DNA from: Gnetum montanum
Taxonomy: Eukaryota; Streptophyta; Gnetopsida; Gnetales; Gnetaceae
Length of the DNA: 64,000 nucleotides
Assembly: GCA_015680685.1 (NCBI GenBank)
Contig: MNCI01027470.1
Coordinates: forward strand, 50,515 to 114,514
Reading direction: 5' to 3'
The position numbers and the translations under genes were made by a program. Below, piece by piece: positions 12,857-25,130 of this stretch. The notes under the pieces were generated by a model that was not told the origin of the DNA, searched no databases, and saw nothing but the letters and a program-made list of their open reading frames with translations. The stretch's first letter is position 1. Every line of letters begins with the position of its first letter.

Positions 12857-15691
12857 ATGGTACCAAAGAGGGAAGCACCTACAAAGGAACCATCACAACC
12901 AAGGGAAAATCAACCATGAGGAGGAAGGTGTTGGTAGCCACAAAAGCCCCAAGAATAAGGGGTCAAAACCCATGCAATGAGAACACTTTGGGAGGAGGCC
13001 AAAGTGTAATCTATTTGCTAGATTCCGACAACAAAAACTAACCAATCTAAGCAAGATGAGGCACTAAGACCAAGGCCCAATTTAGAAGTCACATTGACTA
13101 AGGCCTACCTTGAAAGGATTTGTTCCAAGGAAGTCCAAAGTTTAATTCTCCAAGAACTTAACTTCAGTCCCTTCTTGGACTTTGCACCTAAGGAAGTCCA
13201 CACTCAACTACAGGAGTCTCTCATGTAGCCCATTCTTTCATCTAGTGGAGAATGGTACATGAGGGAGACATACCTATTTTGGAACAACTAATAGGAAGAC
13301 ATGATCGTCAAGATAAATAATATAACTATCTCCTATTTGGTTGAGGGCATTGTGAATGTCCTCAGCTTTCTTGATATGGGGTAACACTTGCAGAGATCTC
13401 TATTTAGGTGGACCCTGAAGTAAAGAAAGAATGGATCCAACGTTGCTATGGGATGGATTGCAAGGAACACGATGCACTCGCTAAGGCAAAGGACACTTAC
13501 TTCAAGATAGTAGCATATCACTTGAATCTTATGATGAGGCCTAGTAAGGTGACTACCTTCTCTACCCATGCATTCATCACTCTAAGTGGAAAATTTCCTG
13601 TCAACCTCCTTCACCTCATCTACCTCGAAATTGAGAAGCACTTTAAGGAAAATGAGCAAGAGAGGAAGACATTCCCATTTCAATGCCTTATCTAAAATGG
13701 GAGGCATAGTATGTTATTCCAACAACACCCTCTGCCATGCTCCTGCCACATATTAGCAGGAGATGATGAAGAAAAAAGTAGCTACCAAGCTACTACAAGA
13801 GAAGCAGCCACTACCACCACCTACATGAGAGACCACACCAAAGGCTCAGGTAGCTATTAAAAGAATCTAAAAACTTCAAGAGCAGCTACTCCAACAATAG
13901 CAAGGTGAGGCAAGTGGTAGGGAGTCATCAGTCTATCAACCAATGTTGAGCCACCTCAATGAAGTTACAAGAATCATCAGTTGGCTAGAAGAGACCACCC
14001 TACTATTTTCTATGCAATGTCTACAAGCACCCATAAGAACAAATCCAAGTGCCCAAGAAGTTACAATGACCATCCCTAGATAACAAGAGTTCCTTAAAAT
14101 GTCTATAAATGCTACAACTTTCTTGGTGTGCCTAGAAGAAGATGAGGGAGTGACTATCCTAGTGATGCAACACAATGGGAAAGAAACAATAGTGGAAGTG
14201 GTGGTCAATAGGATGGTTAAGGCCTTGAATGCTTCTATGACAGCCATGCCTAACATTGCTACTTTAAAAGATATACAAGCTTTCACAAGAGTAGGAAGTG
14301 GTTGATTGAGTGTAGCCCAACATGAAGAGGTGTTAGACCAACTAATGGAAACTAGGTAACTACTTTTGGAGATCTTTGATCTCCCAATGAGATCACAGTA
14401 ACCCAATTAGAGCTACTAGAGACAAAGCGCAAGCTCATCATAGCCAATGCCCAAATAGAGGTAGCCACTACCAAAAATCATCAGTTGGCTACCAAAGTTA
14501 TAGAGTTGTGGGCCTATCTCTTCAACCCTACCATTCTTAGCTTGAACCTTAGCCAAGATGAAGCTTTCTAGAAACTTCAGCAAAAATTAAGATAGGCTAA
14601 GAATATGAAGGAGATGACAATACTTGATGCCTCCTTATTAGAACCATTAGCTATCAACACTGATAAAGACTTGGCTTAAATTTGCAAGGAAAACTTGATC
14701 CTTACCAAGGATCTTCACCACCTATGAAATGTTGAGGAACAAACAGACCGAATGATCAAATCTATGAGATAACAATAGGAACAACTAGCCAAGGTGAACC
14801 TTGACTTAAGGAGGTTGGTAGTAGAAACTCACAATCTCTGTATGAAGGAAGTTTGGGTACATCACTAAAAGATGATCATCAAGGTAGTCACTTGGAAAAA
14901 TAAGACGTTGAAGTTTGAATGAATGAAAAATCACTATAGGAACCAGGTTGGGCTCCTCAAGGAAGTCAATGAGAAGGAAATCTAAGTGGCCAAGAAAAAG
15001 ATGAATAAGACACTCCAGCAACTTCAACAAAGAGGCAATGTATGGCAACTGATCTTTGACGGCCCAAACACATACAACAAAGCCAAAATCTACTTGAAGG
15101 AGTTGCAAATATAAGATATGATATAGTACATGAATCCTACCAACCTCTGATAGGTAAACCTAGCTATGTTAACAACAAGGAGGCCAAGGATAGAGCTCGA
15201 GAAGCAAGTGGCCAATTCGTACACCTCCTCTATGAGGCCAAATTCAAGCATCATAAAGAAACCAAGCAAAAGTTGGAGACAGCCAAGGCAAAGCTAGAAG
15301 TCCTAAGAACTATTTCACTAATCAATAGTTAGTTGCTAATGACCAAGCCAAAAGAATGAATAATTACCATGAGCTGCAAAACCTTGTCAAGATGTTTGAC
15401 ATTGAATGGAAATAGTTTGCAGCACGGTTTGTGAATGTCAGGCAGTTGTTCCCTACAATGCCTTGCCCATGGGACATCCTTGTACCAACCCACATTGGTA
15501 AAGCTGCATGGACTACATATGATCCACAAAGTAAAGAAGACAAAATGAAATGATTACTGGATATTTTTCAACTTCCTCCAGAAGCAGCAACCATAACAGG
15601 ACAACCTCAACCACCACCACTACCGTGTGCACTGGAGCCTGGCAAGGTTCCTTCAACACCCCAAGAGCCTCTACCTCTTGGCACTCTTTGA
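12857..15691 (+). pseudogene. Long 3' ORF of element 1 (after integrase), broken
   Basis: From ATGGTACCAAAGAG at 12857 to a TGA at 15689 there is a decayed sense-strand reading frame of about 945 codons, followed by frame changes and stops. The N-terminal third has globular-looking stretches such as TKAYLERICSKEV and, in the open part 13408-13695, FSTHAFITLSGKFPVNLLHL. The middle and C-terminal part (13700-15340) is rich in Glu, Lys, Gln and Leu with heptad-like runs (VAKKKMNKTLQQLQQ), suggesting coiled coil. The end is Pro-rich (QPQPPPLP). Athila-type elements are known to carry an extra ORF in this position; homology of this one to them is inference. Element 2 lacks it. Confidence 0.6.
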
Positions 15692-15920
15692 TCTTCATCA
15701 TGTCTTTGGCAATCAAAGGGTTCCTACCTTCAATTTGGTAAAAGATGTCTACTTTTGTTATTTTGGATATCAATTTTGTAACTCTATACAATTTAGCACC
15801 CATAGTCAATTAGTCAGTTAGATTTAATTGGTCAATAATTTCATACCTTTCCAATTTTGTAAGAATCTTGCTCTTACTTTTGTTCACTCAAGGATGAATT
15901 TTAACTCAATCATGAGGATA

Positions 15921-16758
15921 TGATGAATCATGTTGATAATTGCATCGATGAACATGCATTGACACAACCTCGTTGACGTATGGAAAGATGCACCGACATA
16001 GATGTGTTAATGTAGTGTCATGTCACACCTATATAAATGCGCATACCCATGGCATTTATAACACATGATGCCATTAGTGTAGCCAAGTTCTTATAATTTT
16101 ATTTCTCTAGAATTAGAATATTTTTCGAGTGCTCAGAGTAGGAACTCAAGCAATTATATGAATCTTTATTTGAGTATCTTGTACTTGAACACATTGATGT
16201 GATTGACAATAAAGATGAGATTCTTGATTTTCCTTGTAACACTTGGGATAGTTTAATATTTCTTACATGCACTTTATTATTAATGCACTTAATAATAAAC
16301 ACTTAAGTACAACCATTTTGAGCATACCATTTAACACTTAGTAATCTCTAGTAGTGCTAATTTGGTATGCCCAGTAATTGACACGTGGTAAACTAGTAGC
16401 ATTAGTATGAATTTAGGATGTGTACAAAAAGTGGGCCTGGATACTTATGTTAGGCTAGTTAATCTTAGAACTACTAGAAAGCTAGAATAGTTAATTCTCA
16501 ACCAATTAGCTTTCTAATGTTTAGGATTAAAAATATAAAAATATAAAATATAACTAAATATCATATGCCTTAGCTCACACTTAATCATACATACGAGCCT
16601 ACACAAGTAAGAGTTATGAAGACAATGATCATATTTGCCAAAGTCGCCATCTTTATTTATAGGCACACCTAAGAGCTAAGTCCACGAAATTTAACTGGAT
16701 CTCTAATGCATTTTTGTGATTTGAATGATTGGGAAAATGGACTACTTGTTACTCATCA
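15921..16758 (+). repeat. 3' LTR of element 1
   Basis: Starts TGATGAATCATG directly after a purine-rich CATGAGGATA and ends ACTCATCA, giving TG...CA ends. A TATATAAATGC promoter-like block is at about 16029. It aligns over most of its length with 4066-4850. The downstream pentamer CTATT is one mismatch from CTTTT before the 5' LTR. Confidence 0.8.
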
Positions 16759-17972
16759 CTATTAGAGTACTTCCTTTTTCCAGGTTGTAGAAAACTTCCA
16801 AAGCTTTCAAAAATATAAATTTTATAAGCAATTATTTGTGAAGGTAAGATGACAAAGCAATTTTCTTAAAATTATCTCCTTCAACACTTTTTTTCTTTTT
16901 AATATGTTTTTTCTTAAGTAGAAATGGATAATTATTAAATAAATTTCTTTTAAAATAATAAAATTTTCAAGAATTAAGAACATTATAATATGTTATTAGT
17001 TGAATATAAGTCTTCTAGCATACTTAAATAATGAGACACTAGCCTAGTGGTAAGAAACTTGATTTGGAAGCTTCAGGTCATAGATTCAATTTCGGTAGGC
17101 AATGATGAGTTATATTAAGTTCTAATTGAACTATATATCTTAGGGTGTACCTATGTTTCACTTATTTTTGGTTCCAACAACTCCCCTTCCTACCTACTTG
17201 TAATACTAATTTATTTTTAAGATTAAGAGGGGCTTGTTATTATAGCCTCCCAAAAGCCAAAAAAAATTTATTAAAATATAACAATAGTACACCCACATCA
17301 ATGATATGTTTGTTCATGACCAAAAGAACTAGACAAAAGTGAATTACATCATAGCTACAAATACTAATAATAATATTGAGAAAGAAAGAAAATGCTCAAC
17401 AATGTTGGGGGTGCTATTATTAGTTTTCACCTTTGCAACAATCCTAAAAAACCTCCCCTATAAAGTAATAAAAGGATCAAGACTTACTATCTATTAGAAG
17501 TGCCCTTTTGAGTTTTCACTTCTAATAAGAGGCTTTTTATAAATCAAAATAAATCAAAAAACAATTTCAATCACAAACAATAGAAAGTCATAAATCTTCT
17601 AAAAGAAATTAAAGAATAGCACAAGGAACATTCTTCCATGCACATAAAGAGGAAAGGAAAGAATTAATATCTATAGGGTGTTTCTCTTACCATGAACCTA
17701 AAATAAAAAGTTCATATAAAGATTCAACTTCATTTGAAATTTGAAGCTATGCATTGGAGAATGTCTTTTGAAAATCACATCATATCTATGCTTCCAAATG
17801 CAAATAGGTCATCAAGCCTAAGCATATTCTAAAAAAATATCAAAAGTACCATTATTTATTATCCTTGCACAAATAGCATAAGCAAAAGAATTTTGGAATT
17901 TTTTAAATTTAGGAAATGAAAAACACCATTGCCAAGTTTATTAAGCAAAAGAATAATAAACAAAAACATGTT
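16759..17972. other. Spacer between element 1 and element 2
   Basis: AT-rich sequence without a convincing gene. Apart from the tRNA-like segment near 17037 listed separately, I see only short A/T tracts. The open frame at 17145-17342 shows no family features. Confidence 0.5.
17033..17130 (+). repeat. tRNA-derived SINE candidate
   Basis: CTAGCCTAGTGGTAAG at about 17039-17054 fits an RNA polymerase III A box, and AGATTCAATTT at about 17081-17091 fits a decayed B box at tRNA-like spacing. No cloverleaf with full stems is evident, so it is not a functional tRNA gene. Ends and target duplications could not be defined. It could also be a chance match. Confidence 0.35.
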
Positions 17973-18862
17973 TGATGAGCTTTATTTTTTTTTTTGCTCC
18001 AATATTGAATATTTGATATCAAAGCCTTTATATCAAATACCCAATATCAAGGGCCAAGATGCGATGTCAAATATCCAATATTGCACGATGTGCACTGGCC
18101 TATAAATATAGTGCTTGGGTGCACGATTTGGGCATAAGTTTTGTCATAGCATAGCATAGCTCTTGCAATTTTTCTTTCTTAGAGTTAAAATAGTTTCCCA
18201 GGTGCCCGCAACAAGAGTCATTTAGTGTACAAATCTTTATTCGAGCACTGTTGTACCTAAGCATGGCAGTGTGTGTGGCAATAAAGATGAGCTTTCTAAT
18301 AAACCTTGCAACACTTTGGCTAGATTAAGAATTTTATTTATGCATTTAATGTTCTATGCAATTTTATTTAATTCTTTCAAGTAATTAAGCTAAATTAAGC
18401 TAAGTTAAGTTAGCTAGGCTAAATAGAAATTAATTAAGCACATAGGTATGATCGCTTCGAGTATGCGCATGATGCATGGTAACCCTATCAACACATAATG
18501 TTTGGTAACCCAGCAACATTATATATGTTCAAGATGTGTATGGAAAGTGGGACAGTATACTTATGTTAAGATTAGTTAGAGATTAATTAGTTAGTTAGAT
18601 TAAATTAGCCATTAAAATTACTTCATTCCTTTATTTTAAGCACCAAGAACATAAAATAATAATAAAAATCAAATGCCTCAATTGCACTTAGTCATACCTT
18701 TGCATTTTACAAGTGTAATTGGGAAGACAACAATTGTAGCAATTAGACTTCACTTCCTAGAACCAGTGTACTTGAAGACTTAAGGTCTACGGAATTTGAC
18801 TAGATCACGTGTGAACGATTGTAATTCATATGGTTGAGTGTAGGGGTATTCTCCACTCATCA
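17973..18862 (+). repeat. 5' LTR of element 2
   Basis: Starts TGATGAGC and ends CACTCATCA. Aligns along its length with 27017-27916. A CCTATAAATATAG promoter-like block lies at about 18099, followed by GTCATAGCATAGC. Several ATATTG/CAATAT stretches near the start (18000-18085) form short inverted repeats. The divergence between the two LTRs could be used to date the insertion. Confidence 0.9.
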
Positions 18863-18863
18863 T

Positions 18864-18881
18864 TGGCATCGTTGTCATGGA
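18864..18881 (+). promoter_or_regulatory. Primer binding site of element 2, tRNA-Asp type
   Basis: TGGCATCGTTGTCATGGA begins two bases after the LTR end. It differs from the tRNA-Asp-complementary site used by many plant gypsy elements only by C-to-T and G-to-A changes, as expected from methylcytosine decay. Position and sequence together support it as the start point of minus-strand DNA synthesis. Confidence 0.75.
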
Positions 18882-19027
18882 GCTTTTGTCTGATACATGC
18901 ACTATCTAGGAACTTAGTGAAAACCATTTAGCATTATTGAAATGAACCCTAAGGTCACATCATACACCAAAATAACAAAAAATAATTATAAAAAAGCACA
19001 CTAAGTTTTATCTTTTCTAATCCCAAA

Positions 19028-20860
19028 ATGTCTTTTTCTTCTCACATGAATGAATTTCCATCTAAGTTTAAGCAAACATCCAATTGGCAAAGAATTGAAT
19101 AAATAGATCAACTAATGCCCCACCAATACAGAGAGGTATATGCTCATCCTTATGAGTATGTGCCCAACTTCACTTCATCCTACACTAGGATGAATAGATG
19201 CAGTGGTGGGACTTGGAGAACAACATTGTGCTATTGTTCGATCAATCCATTCCTCTAATGCTCCAATGCACTCTTAAGAGGTTGGGTCTATAGGGATGTA
19301 ATTCTAAATATGTTGTGCAAGATAGTGATGCCAAGGAGTACCATCCCATAGATGCAAAACATAAACGGGATCAGTAGCAAGAGAAGCATTATGAAAGTGT
19401 GAATGAAAAATGGTCTAATGGCTCCTCATTCCTATTGTACAAAAGAGATGGTGAGGGCTTCTTCTTTGAGGGTTCTCCATTCAATGGCACTCCTCTTTTT
19501 GACTTTAGCCAAGAAGGCCAAAACCAGAACCTACAATCTACTATCCATAATCCTGGCTTTGGCAAGAATGAATCCCATGATCAAAAGAGATCCAAGGAGG
19601 AGGATCATGGCAAGGATGAGGATAAGCATCATGATTGTGATCATGGTTGTGACCATCGAAGAGGGGGTACTAGGAACCATGGTGATGCTATTCCTCCTTC
19701 CTCTTCAGCACCACCATCATCTTCTTCCTCTTCTAGCTCTAGATGTAATCGTAAAGGGCATGATAGTGATAGAGATGACCGATGGGACCGAAATGATCAT
19801 AGGGCCCATCAAGAAAGTCAAGATCAAGGGCATGGGCATTCAAGGGAGGTTCATCATCACCAAAGTAGGATAGCAAATGACATCATAGGCACCATGGCCA
19901 GCACAGAGGCCATGATTATGATGATTCTTTGCTTGTCACTCAAAGCATACTGAATATCACTGAGACAGTGAGAATTCCTACAAGGCACATAAAGGATAGC
20001 CGAATGAGGAGGCTAGACATGAACAATATCTCCAAGTTCAAAGGGGGATATAACTTAGATCCACAAAATCATCTTCAAGCCTTTCATGATGCATGTGCCT
20101 TTCAAAATGTGAAGAACGATTGACAAAAACTTAAGCTATTCCCAAGGACACTCATTGAGAAAGCAAAGAGTTAGTACCAATTCCTAGAACTAGAATCCAT
20201 CAAATGGTGACAATGCTCAAACTATTTAATGAAAAATATTAGACAGAGTCCCAAGTGTCCAACTTGAGGAAGCAGATCCAAGGATGGAAACAAGGGCCGC
20301 ATAAACCCTTGGACATAGCCATGGGTTGATACTATTCTCTGTTACACAAATGTCCTGGCCATGGTTATTCTCAACAAAAAGACCTTTGCCATATCATAGA
20401 TGGACTTCAATTAGAGACCAAAAGAAATCTTGGAGTCTATGCCCAAGGGCAATTGTTAGAACTAAGAACCCATTAGATTCAAAGGCTGATTGAGTAGGTA
20501 GTAAAGGAATAAAGCGAGTTGAGAAAATGAGAAAGTGTAGAAGAATATAATAGAAATCCTTTCTTTAGAAAGAGGAAGGTTCACTTTTGTGATAGTGAGG
20601 GGGAGTCATCACTTGATGAGGTGGTGAACAGAAAGACCTTGCCAATCCAAACATCTATCTAAAATTTCAGCCAAGGTAGATAAAATATGAGATTCATTGG
20701 ATGAAAAATTTTAAACTACTCTAAAAATTACAAAAGAATCAAGGAAGTAGAGTAGTGATCATGACCACAGGAGGCAGAGAGAAGCTAAACATGCTTACGA
20801 AAGGGGTAAGGGCAAAGCTGTTGTAGTAAAAGAATTTGTAAATATATAATCAAATGATGA
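19028..20860 (+). pseudogene. gag pseudogene of element 2
   Basis: The ATG at 19028 begins MSFSSHMNEFP, parallel to element 1. An open stretch at 19399-19953 is a low-complexity linker rich in Asp, His, Gly, Arg and Ser. A conserved gag core follows at 19960-20115 (IPTRHIKDSRM, LDMNNISKF, NLDPQNHLQAF). Later parts are broken by stops (for example 20120, 20173, 20208). In living relatives this would be the capsid-like structural protein. Confidence 0.7.
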
Positions 20861-21599
20861 TGGTGGGTGTGACATCTACCAATATGAACATCCTAAAGGA
20901 TGTTGTCTTGTCATGTCACACTTGCAAGACTCTTGGGTATATGCTCTAAATCCTAGATTGAGAAGAAGGTAAGCACCCAAAAGATTGCCTTATCTTCAAG
21001 GCAATCCTAGGCAATTCCACCAATAACAAACCTACTATTCAAGTAGAGCTCCACCACAATCATATGAGTAGTACTAATAGTGGATGCATCCACAGTTGTG
21101 GGGGATGCCAATACCAAGAGAGTAGTACCCCTACCGTCAACCAAATCCATATGGGTACTATGTTCAACAACCTGTTTCTCTGCATGACTCTTCTAGTCAT
21201 GCCACCTTTCAACATCACTATTACACTTCAGAGTATTACAGAACTCATTCTCCATCTACTAGAGGGGAAACCCCATATCCATATTACCCTCCTCATGCTT
21301 CTACATATGTCCCTTCCTCCTCAACCCAGTTATTGCCTACTCCATCAATGTAGGGAGAAATTCCACCTCAACCATAATAACATAACGTAATGAGGGTTAT
21401 TAACTTACAACCAACTTTTTAGTCAAGTAGTTTAGAAACAAGATCATGAAAATGACCTTTCTTCTGAACCAACAACCCAACTAAACCCTCACATACCCCT
21501 GCAGCTAACAACCCTATTTCTCCATTATCCTCTACATCTACTCCATTCAAATCCCCTTCAAACCAAACACCTCCCAAAGTGCATACCATCATGTTAACC

Positions 21600-22090
21600 C
21601 ATGCTATAACCAATTTGATAAAGGTTGGTCACTTTCCCAGGAAACTATCTAATCCTAGAAGTCCCCTTATTTACCTTTAAATCACTAGGAATGAGCCTTG
21701 CAAAGCCCTTCTAAATTTAGGTTCTGGTGTTAATCTAATTTTCCATGAGATGTATAAAGCCTAGAACCTACCTCCACTCAAGAAGAGTAACATCCATCTC
21801 AAGTTGGCTTATTAATCCATCATTGTTCCCTTGTGACTCATGAAGAACATTATGATTGCCATTTGTGTGTGGTCCTACCTCACCGATTTCCTAGTGATCC
21901 AAGTCGACAATTGCAAGGGAGATTTCCCAATCATCATGAAAAGGGCTTGGCTAAGCACTATTGATGCATGATTGGGGATACAAGATCTTTCCCTCAAAAT
22001 CTCTAAAGAAAATGCATTTAAAAATATCGAGAGGAAGAAAGTTCCATGCATCGCATATAGTGATACAGGGTGCAATTGTGTAGAAACTAT
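21600..22090 (+). pseudogene. Aspartic protease domain of element 2
   Basis: With stops ignored the translation contains ALLNLGSGVNLI near 21709-21745, the place of the retroelement protease active-site motif (D-L/T-G). The expected catalytic Asp is Asn here. Downstream are DFLVIQVDNCKGDF, then IMKRAWLSTIDA and LGIQDLSLKIS, corresponding to the C-terminal half of the fold. Stops at several positions. The matching core is deleted in element 1. Confidence 0.6.
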
Positions 22091-22197
22091 GGACCATTAA
22101 TAGTGTATCTATCAAAACATGTAGTCAGTGTGTTGGCATATTTGAAATTCAAAGGGGCCTATACACAGTAGCCATAAAATAAGAGGGCACCTAGTGG

Positions 22198-23420
22198 TTG
22201 AAAGCTAATCTTGGAAGCAGCTCAACAATTTGCATGGAACCTACTGAGAGCTTAACATATGTCTATGTGGAAGGCATGAATGAACTGGAGCAAGTTCATC
22301 ACCAATTCTCTGTTGACAAAATTCATGATACCAATTGGGAAGAGTTAGAAATTCTTGAAAATTTTAAACAAGAGCCCCTTGAGTTGACAACTCTACCTAT
22401 CAGCATGGAATATGCATTCTTGAAAAATGGGAAGTCGGTAATAATCAATGCAAATCTTACTCCTAAACAAAAGGAGATGTTGCTGAATGTGATCAACAGA
22501 TGGCCAATAGCCTTTGCTTGGTCATATCCCAAACTCATAGGGACTGAATCTAGGATATGTTGGCATTGTATCTACACTAAATTTACCAGAAAGCTAAAGA
22601 GGTAGCTGCAAAAATAGTTGAACCTCAAATTGAAGCATATTGTTAAAGAGGAAATTGAACAACTTTTTAAGATGGGGTTTATCTATCCAATTGTGGATAG
22701 TGAGTGGGTTAGCCCACTCATGATTGTGCCAAAGAAAGGTGGCAAGTGGTAGGTCTACATCAATTTTTGGTTGTTAAATATGACAACATTCAAAGATCAC
22801 TTTCCATTGCCATTTTTGAATCAAGTGTTAAACACTATATCAAAGCATTACTATTACACTTTTCTGGATGGTTATAGTGGCTATAACCAAACCCAGAACA
22901 TGCTAGAGGATTAGGCCAAAACCACATTCACAAGTCCCTAGGGAACTTTTGCATATCGAAAGATGCCATTTGTCCTATATAATGACCTTGCCACATTCCA
23001 ATGCTTGGTCTTGAGTTTTTTTTTAGTAGCAAATCGGTAACAGGGTTGAAGTCTTCATGGATGACTTTTCCACCTATGGGGCTACACTTGAGCAAGCTCT
23101 AGACCATCTTCAGCAAGTGTTCAAAAGATGTATGAAGACTAATCTTTGGCTCAATTGGTAAAAGAGCCATCTGATGGTTGAGGAGGGCATTATTTTAGGA
23201 CATAGAATCTCACAAGCCGAGATTGACTTAGACCCTGAAAAGATTAGGGTTATCCAAGGAATTACCCATCGACTAGAAACTATAAAATATGTCTAATCAT
23301 TCCTTGGACACATTGGCTACTACTGGCAATTCATAGATAATTTCTATAAGATCATAAAACTGTTGGTCAAGCTAATAAATAAAGATGCTCCATTTATTTA
23401 GACTAAGGAATGTGAAAATG
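22198..23420 (+). pseudogene. Reverse transcriptase domain of element 2
   Basis: The open stretch 22198-22605 covers the protease-RT linker and RT N-terminus (TPKQKEMLLNV, then RWPIAFAWSY). RT landmarks follow: IVPKKGGKW at about 22716, FPLPF at about 22801, FLDGYSGY at about 22861, KMPF at about 22961 and the catalytic box VFMDDFSTYG at 23050-23079 with both Asp intact. HLMVEEGIILGHRIS and FLGHIGYYW follow. Stops include the TAG inside GGKW*V at 22750. Confidence 0.88.
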
Positions 23421-23870
23421 CATTCCAACAGCTAAAGGAGAAACTTGCAGATATTCCAATTCTACAGGCACCTGATTGCTCTAGACCATTTCATGTCATG
23501 ACAAACACATCAAATTATGCCTTGGAAACTATGCTTACATAGTTGGACAACAAGAAACATTTGTATTACATCCACTATGCAATCCGAAGCATTGTGGAAG
23601 CACAACTAAACTATAGTGCCACAAAAAAAGAATTTATGGCAATCATATTTGCTTTGGAAAATTTTAGGCACTATGTGCTTGGGTACAAAGTGTTTATGTA
23701 GATGGACTACAATGCAATTCGCTTCCTGATGAATAAGCCAATGGCGAGCACCTGTGTCATACGATGGCTAGTGATCTTACAAGAGTTCGATCTTATGATG
23801 ATAGATCAAAAGGGAACTGAGAATGTGGTCCCTAACCACTTGTCTCAGTTGCGATGAGACAACAAAGAGG
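23420..23870 (+). pseudogene. RNase H domain of element 2
   Basis: Landmarks: PFHVMTNTSNYALETML near 23488 (the usual catalytic D of DAS/DTS is Asn), AQLNYSATKKEFMAIIFALENF near 23600, VIRWLVILQEFDLMMIDQKG near 23757, and ENVVPNHLSQL at the end. The usual Glu of TEKE is Lys (TKKE). These losses and the in-frame stops show it is inactive. Confidence 0.85.
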
Positions 23871-23899
23871 AGGAAAGCTCACTATCTGATCAGTTTCCT

Positions 23900-25130
23900 A
23901 ATGAACTCCTCTTTGTCAAGGCTATAACTAAATAATTTCCCATTGAGCTTAAATGGTATGATGACATTCTCACCTATCTTCTCACTCAAGAGATGCCACA
24001 AGAGCTAGACTATAGAAAGAAACAATAGTTTCTTCACTAGGTAAAATGCTTCATGGAGATCAACAGACACCTTTACAAGGTGTGCGCCAATGGCCTAGTT
24101 CATTGGTGAGTCCCTGATGCTAATCAACTATGCATTCTCTAGGATGCTCATGAGGGTCCTTATGAAGGCCACTATGCTAGAAGATGCATGGCCATTAAGA
24201 TCTTGATGGTAGGGTATTACTAGCCAACACTTTTCAGGGATGCTCACTAATTTGTCAACTCTTGTTAACGTTGCCAATGCGATGGTGGAATGATTGCTCA
24301 AATGGAGGGACCTTAACAGTGGATCCAACCATTGGAATCCTTTGACATCTAGGGCATTGACTTCATGGGTCCCATCATGCCAATGTCAAATGAAAAGGTG
24401 TACATAATAGTCACTATTGACTATTGTACAACATGGGCAGAAGTAGTAGTGATCATCAACTATACATCTTCTACTATTGCTCAACTTGTACAATAGAATG
24501 TTGTAAACAAGTTTGGTGTGCCATGTGCATTAATTTCTAATAATGGAACTCACTTTATAGGCACTACCTTTCGAAAGCTCATGCAATGCTTGGGGATTGA
24601 GCATAAATTAACAACACCTTATCATCCCTAAGCCAATGGTCAAGTTGAGGTTACAAATAGGAAAATCACTAAGATCTTAATGAGAATAGTTAGCAAATAT
24701 ATGAGAGACTAGAACACAAAACTCAACAATGCCCTCTGAGCCGACTACTTCACCTAGAAGCTCCTTATAGGCTACTCTCCCTATGAGCTGGTGTATAGAA
24801 AATTACCAACTCTTCCTATTCAATCTAAGCTCTATATACTTTCAACAGCCTATGACCTTGAAATTGACTTAAGTCTAACACAAAAAGAAAGATTAATGAA
24901 TCTCAACCTACTAGAGAAAAATTGATTGGTGGCCCTGTCATCTAACAAGGTGCACAAGGCATTCAACAAAAAGTGCCATGACCTTAGAATTAGGAAAGTT
25001 AAATTTCAACCAAGAGATAAGGTCCTCTACTAAAACCAACACATGTGCCACAATGAACCAAGTTCCAAACACTGTAGGAAGGCCCTTACATCATTTATGA
25101 AACCTTTTCTTTTGGGATGATGTTAATTTA
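23900..25130 (+). pseudogene. Integrase domain of element 2
   Basis: N-terminal zinc-binding region: HEGPYEGHY near 24149, MVGYY near 24206, CxRCQ near 24263. Catalytic core: GIDFMGPI at about 24354 (first Asp present), SNNGTHF at about 24537 (second Asp replaced by Asn), and GQVEVTNRK at about 24640 (Glu present). A GYSPYELVYRKLPTLP block and a positively charged C-terminal region follow. Many TAG stops sit where Q or W is expected, as in KKQ*FLH*VK at 24018-24044. Confidence 0.85.

Larger units (their letters stand above)
4066..16758 (+). mobile_element. Element 1: Athila-like Ty3/gypsy retrotransposon, full-length layout, defective
   Basis: Two related LTRs (4066-about 4850 and 15921-16758) flank gag, a protease remnant, RT, RNase H, integrase and a long 3' ORF, all on the plus strand. 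Possible 5-bp target duplications are CTTTT before and CTATT after, one mismatch. The order PR-RT-RH-INT is Ty3/gypsy. An extra ORF after integrase, the ALEKFR-like RNase H block and the FMGS/NP integrase block resemble the Athila clade. The element cannot be autonomous: the protease core is deleted, primer-binding DNA is missing, and every frame has stops and frameshifts. The decay suggests an old insertion. Confidence 0.85.
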
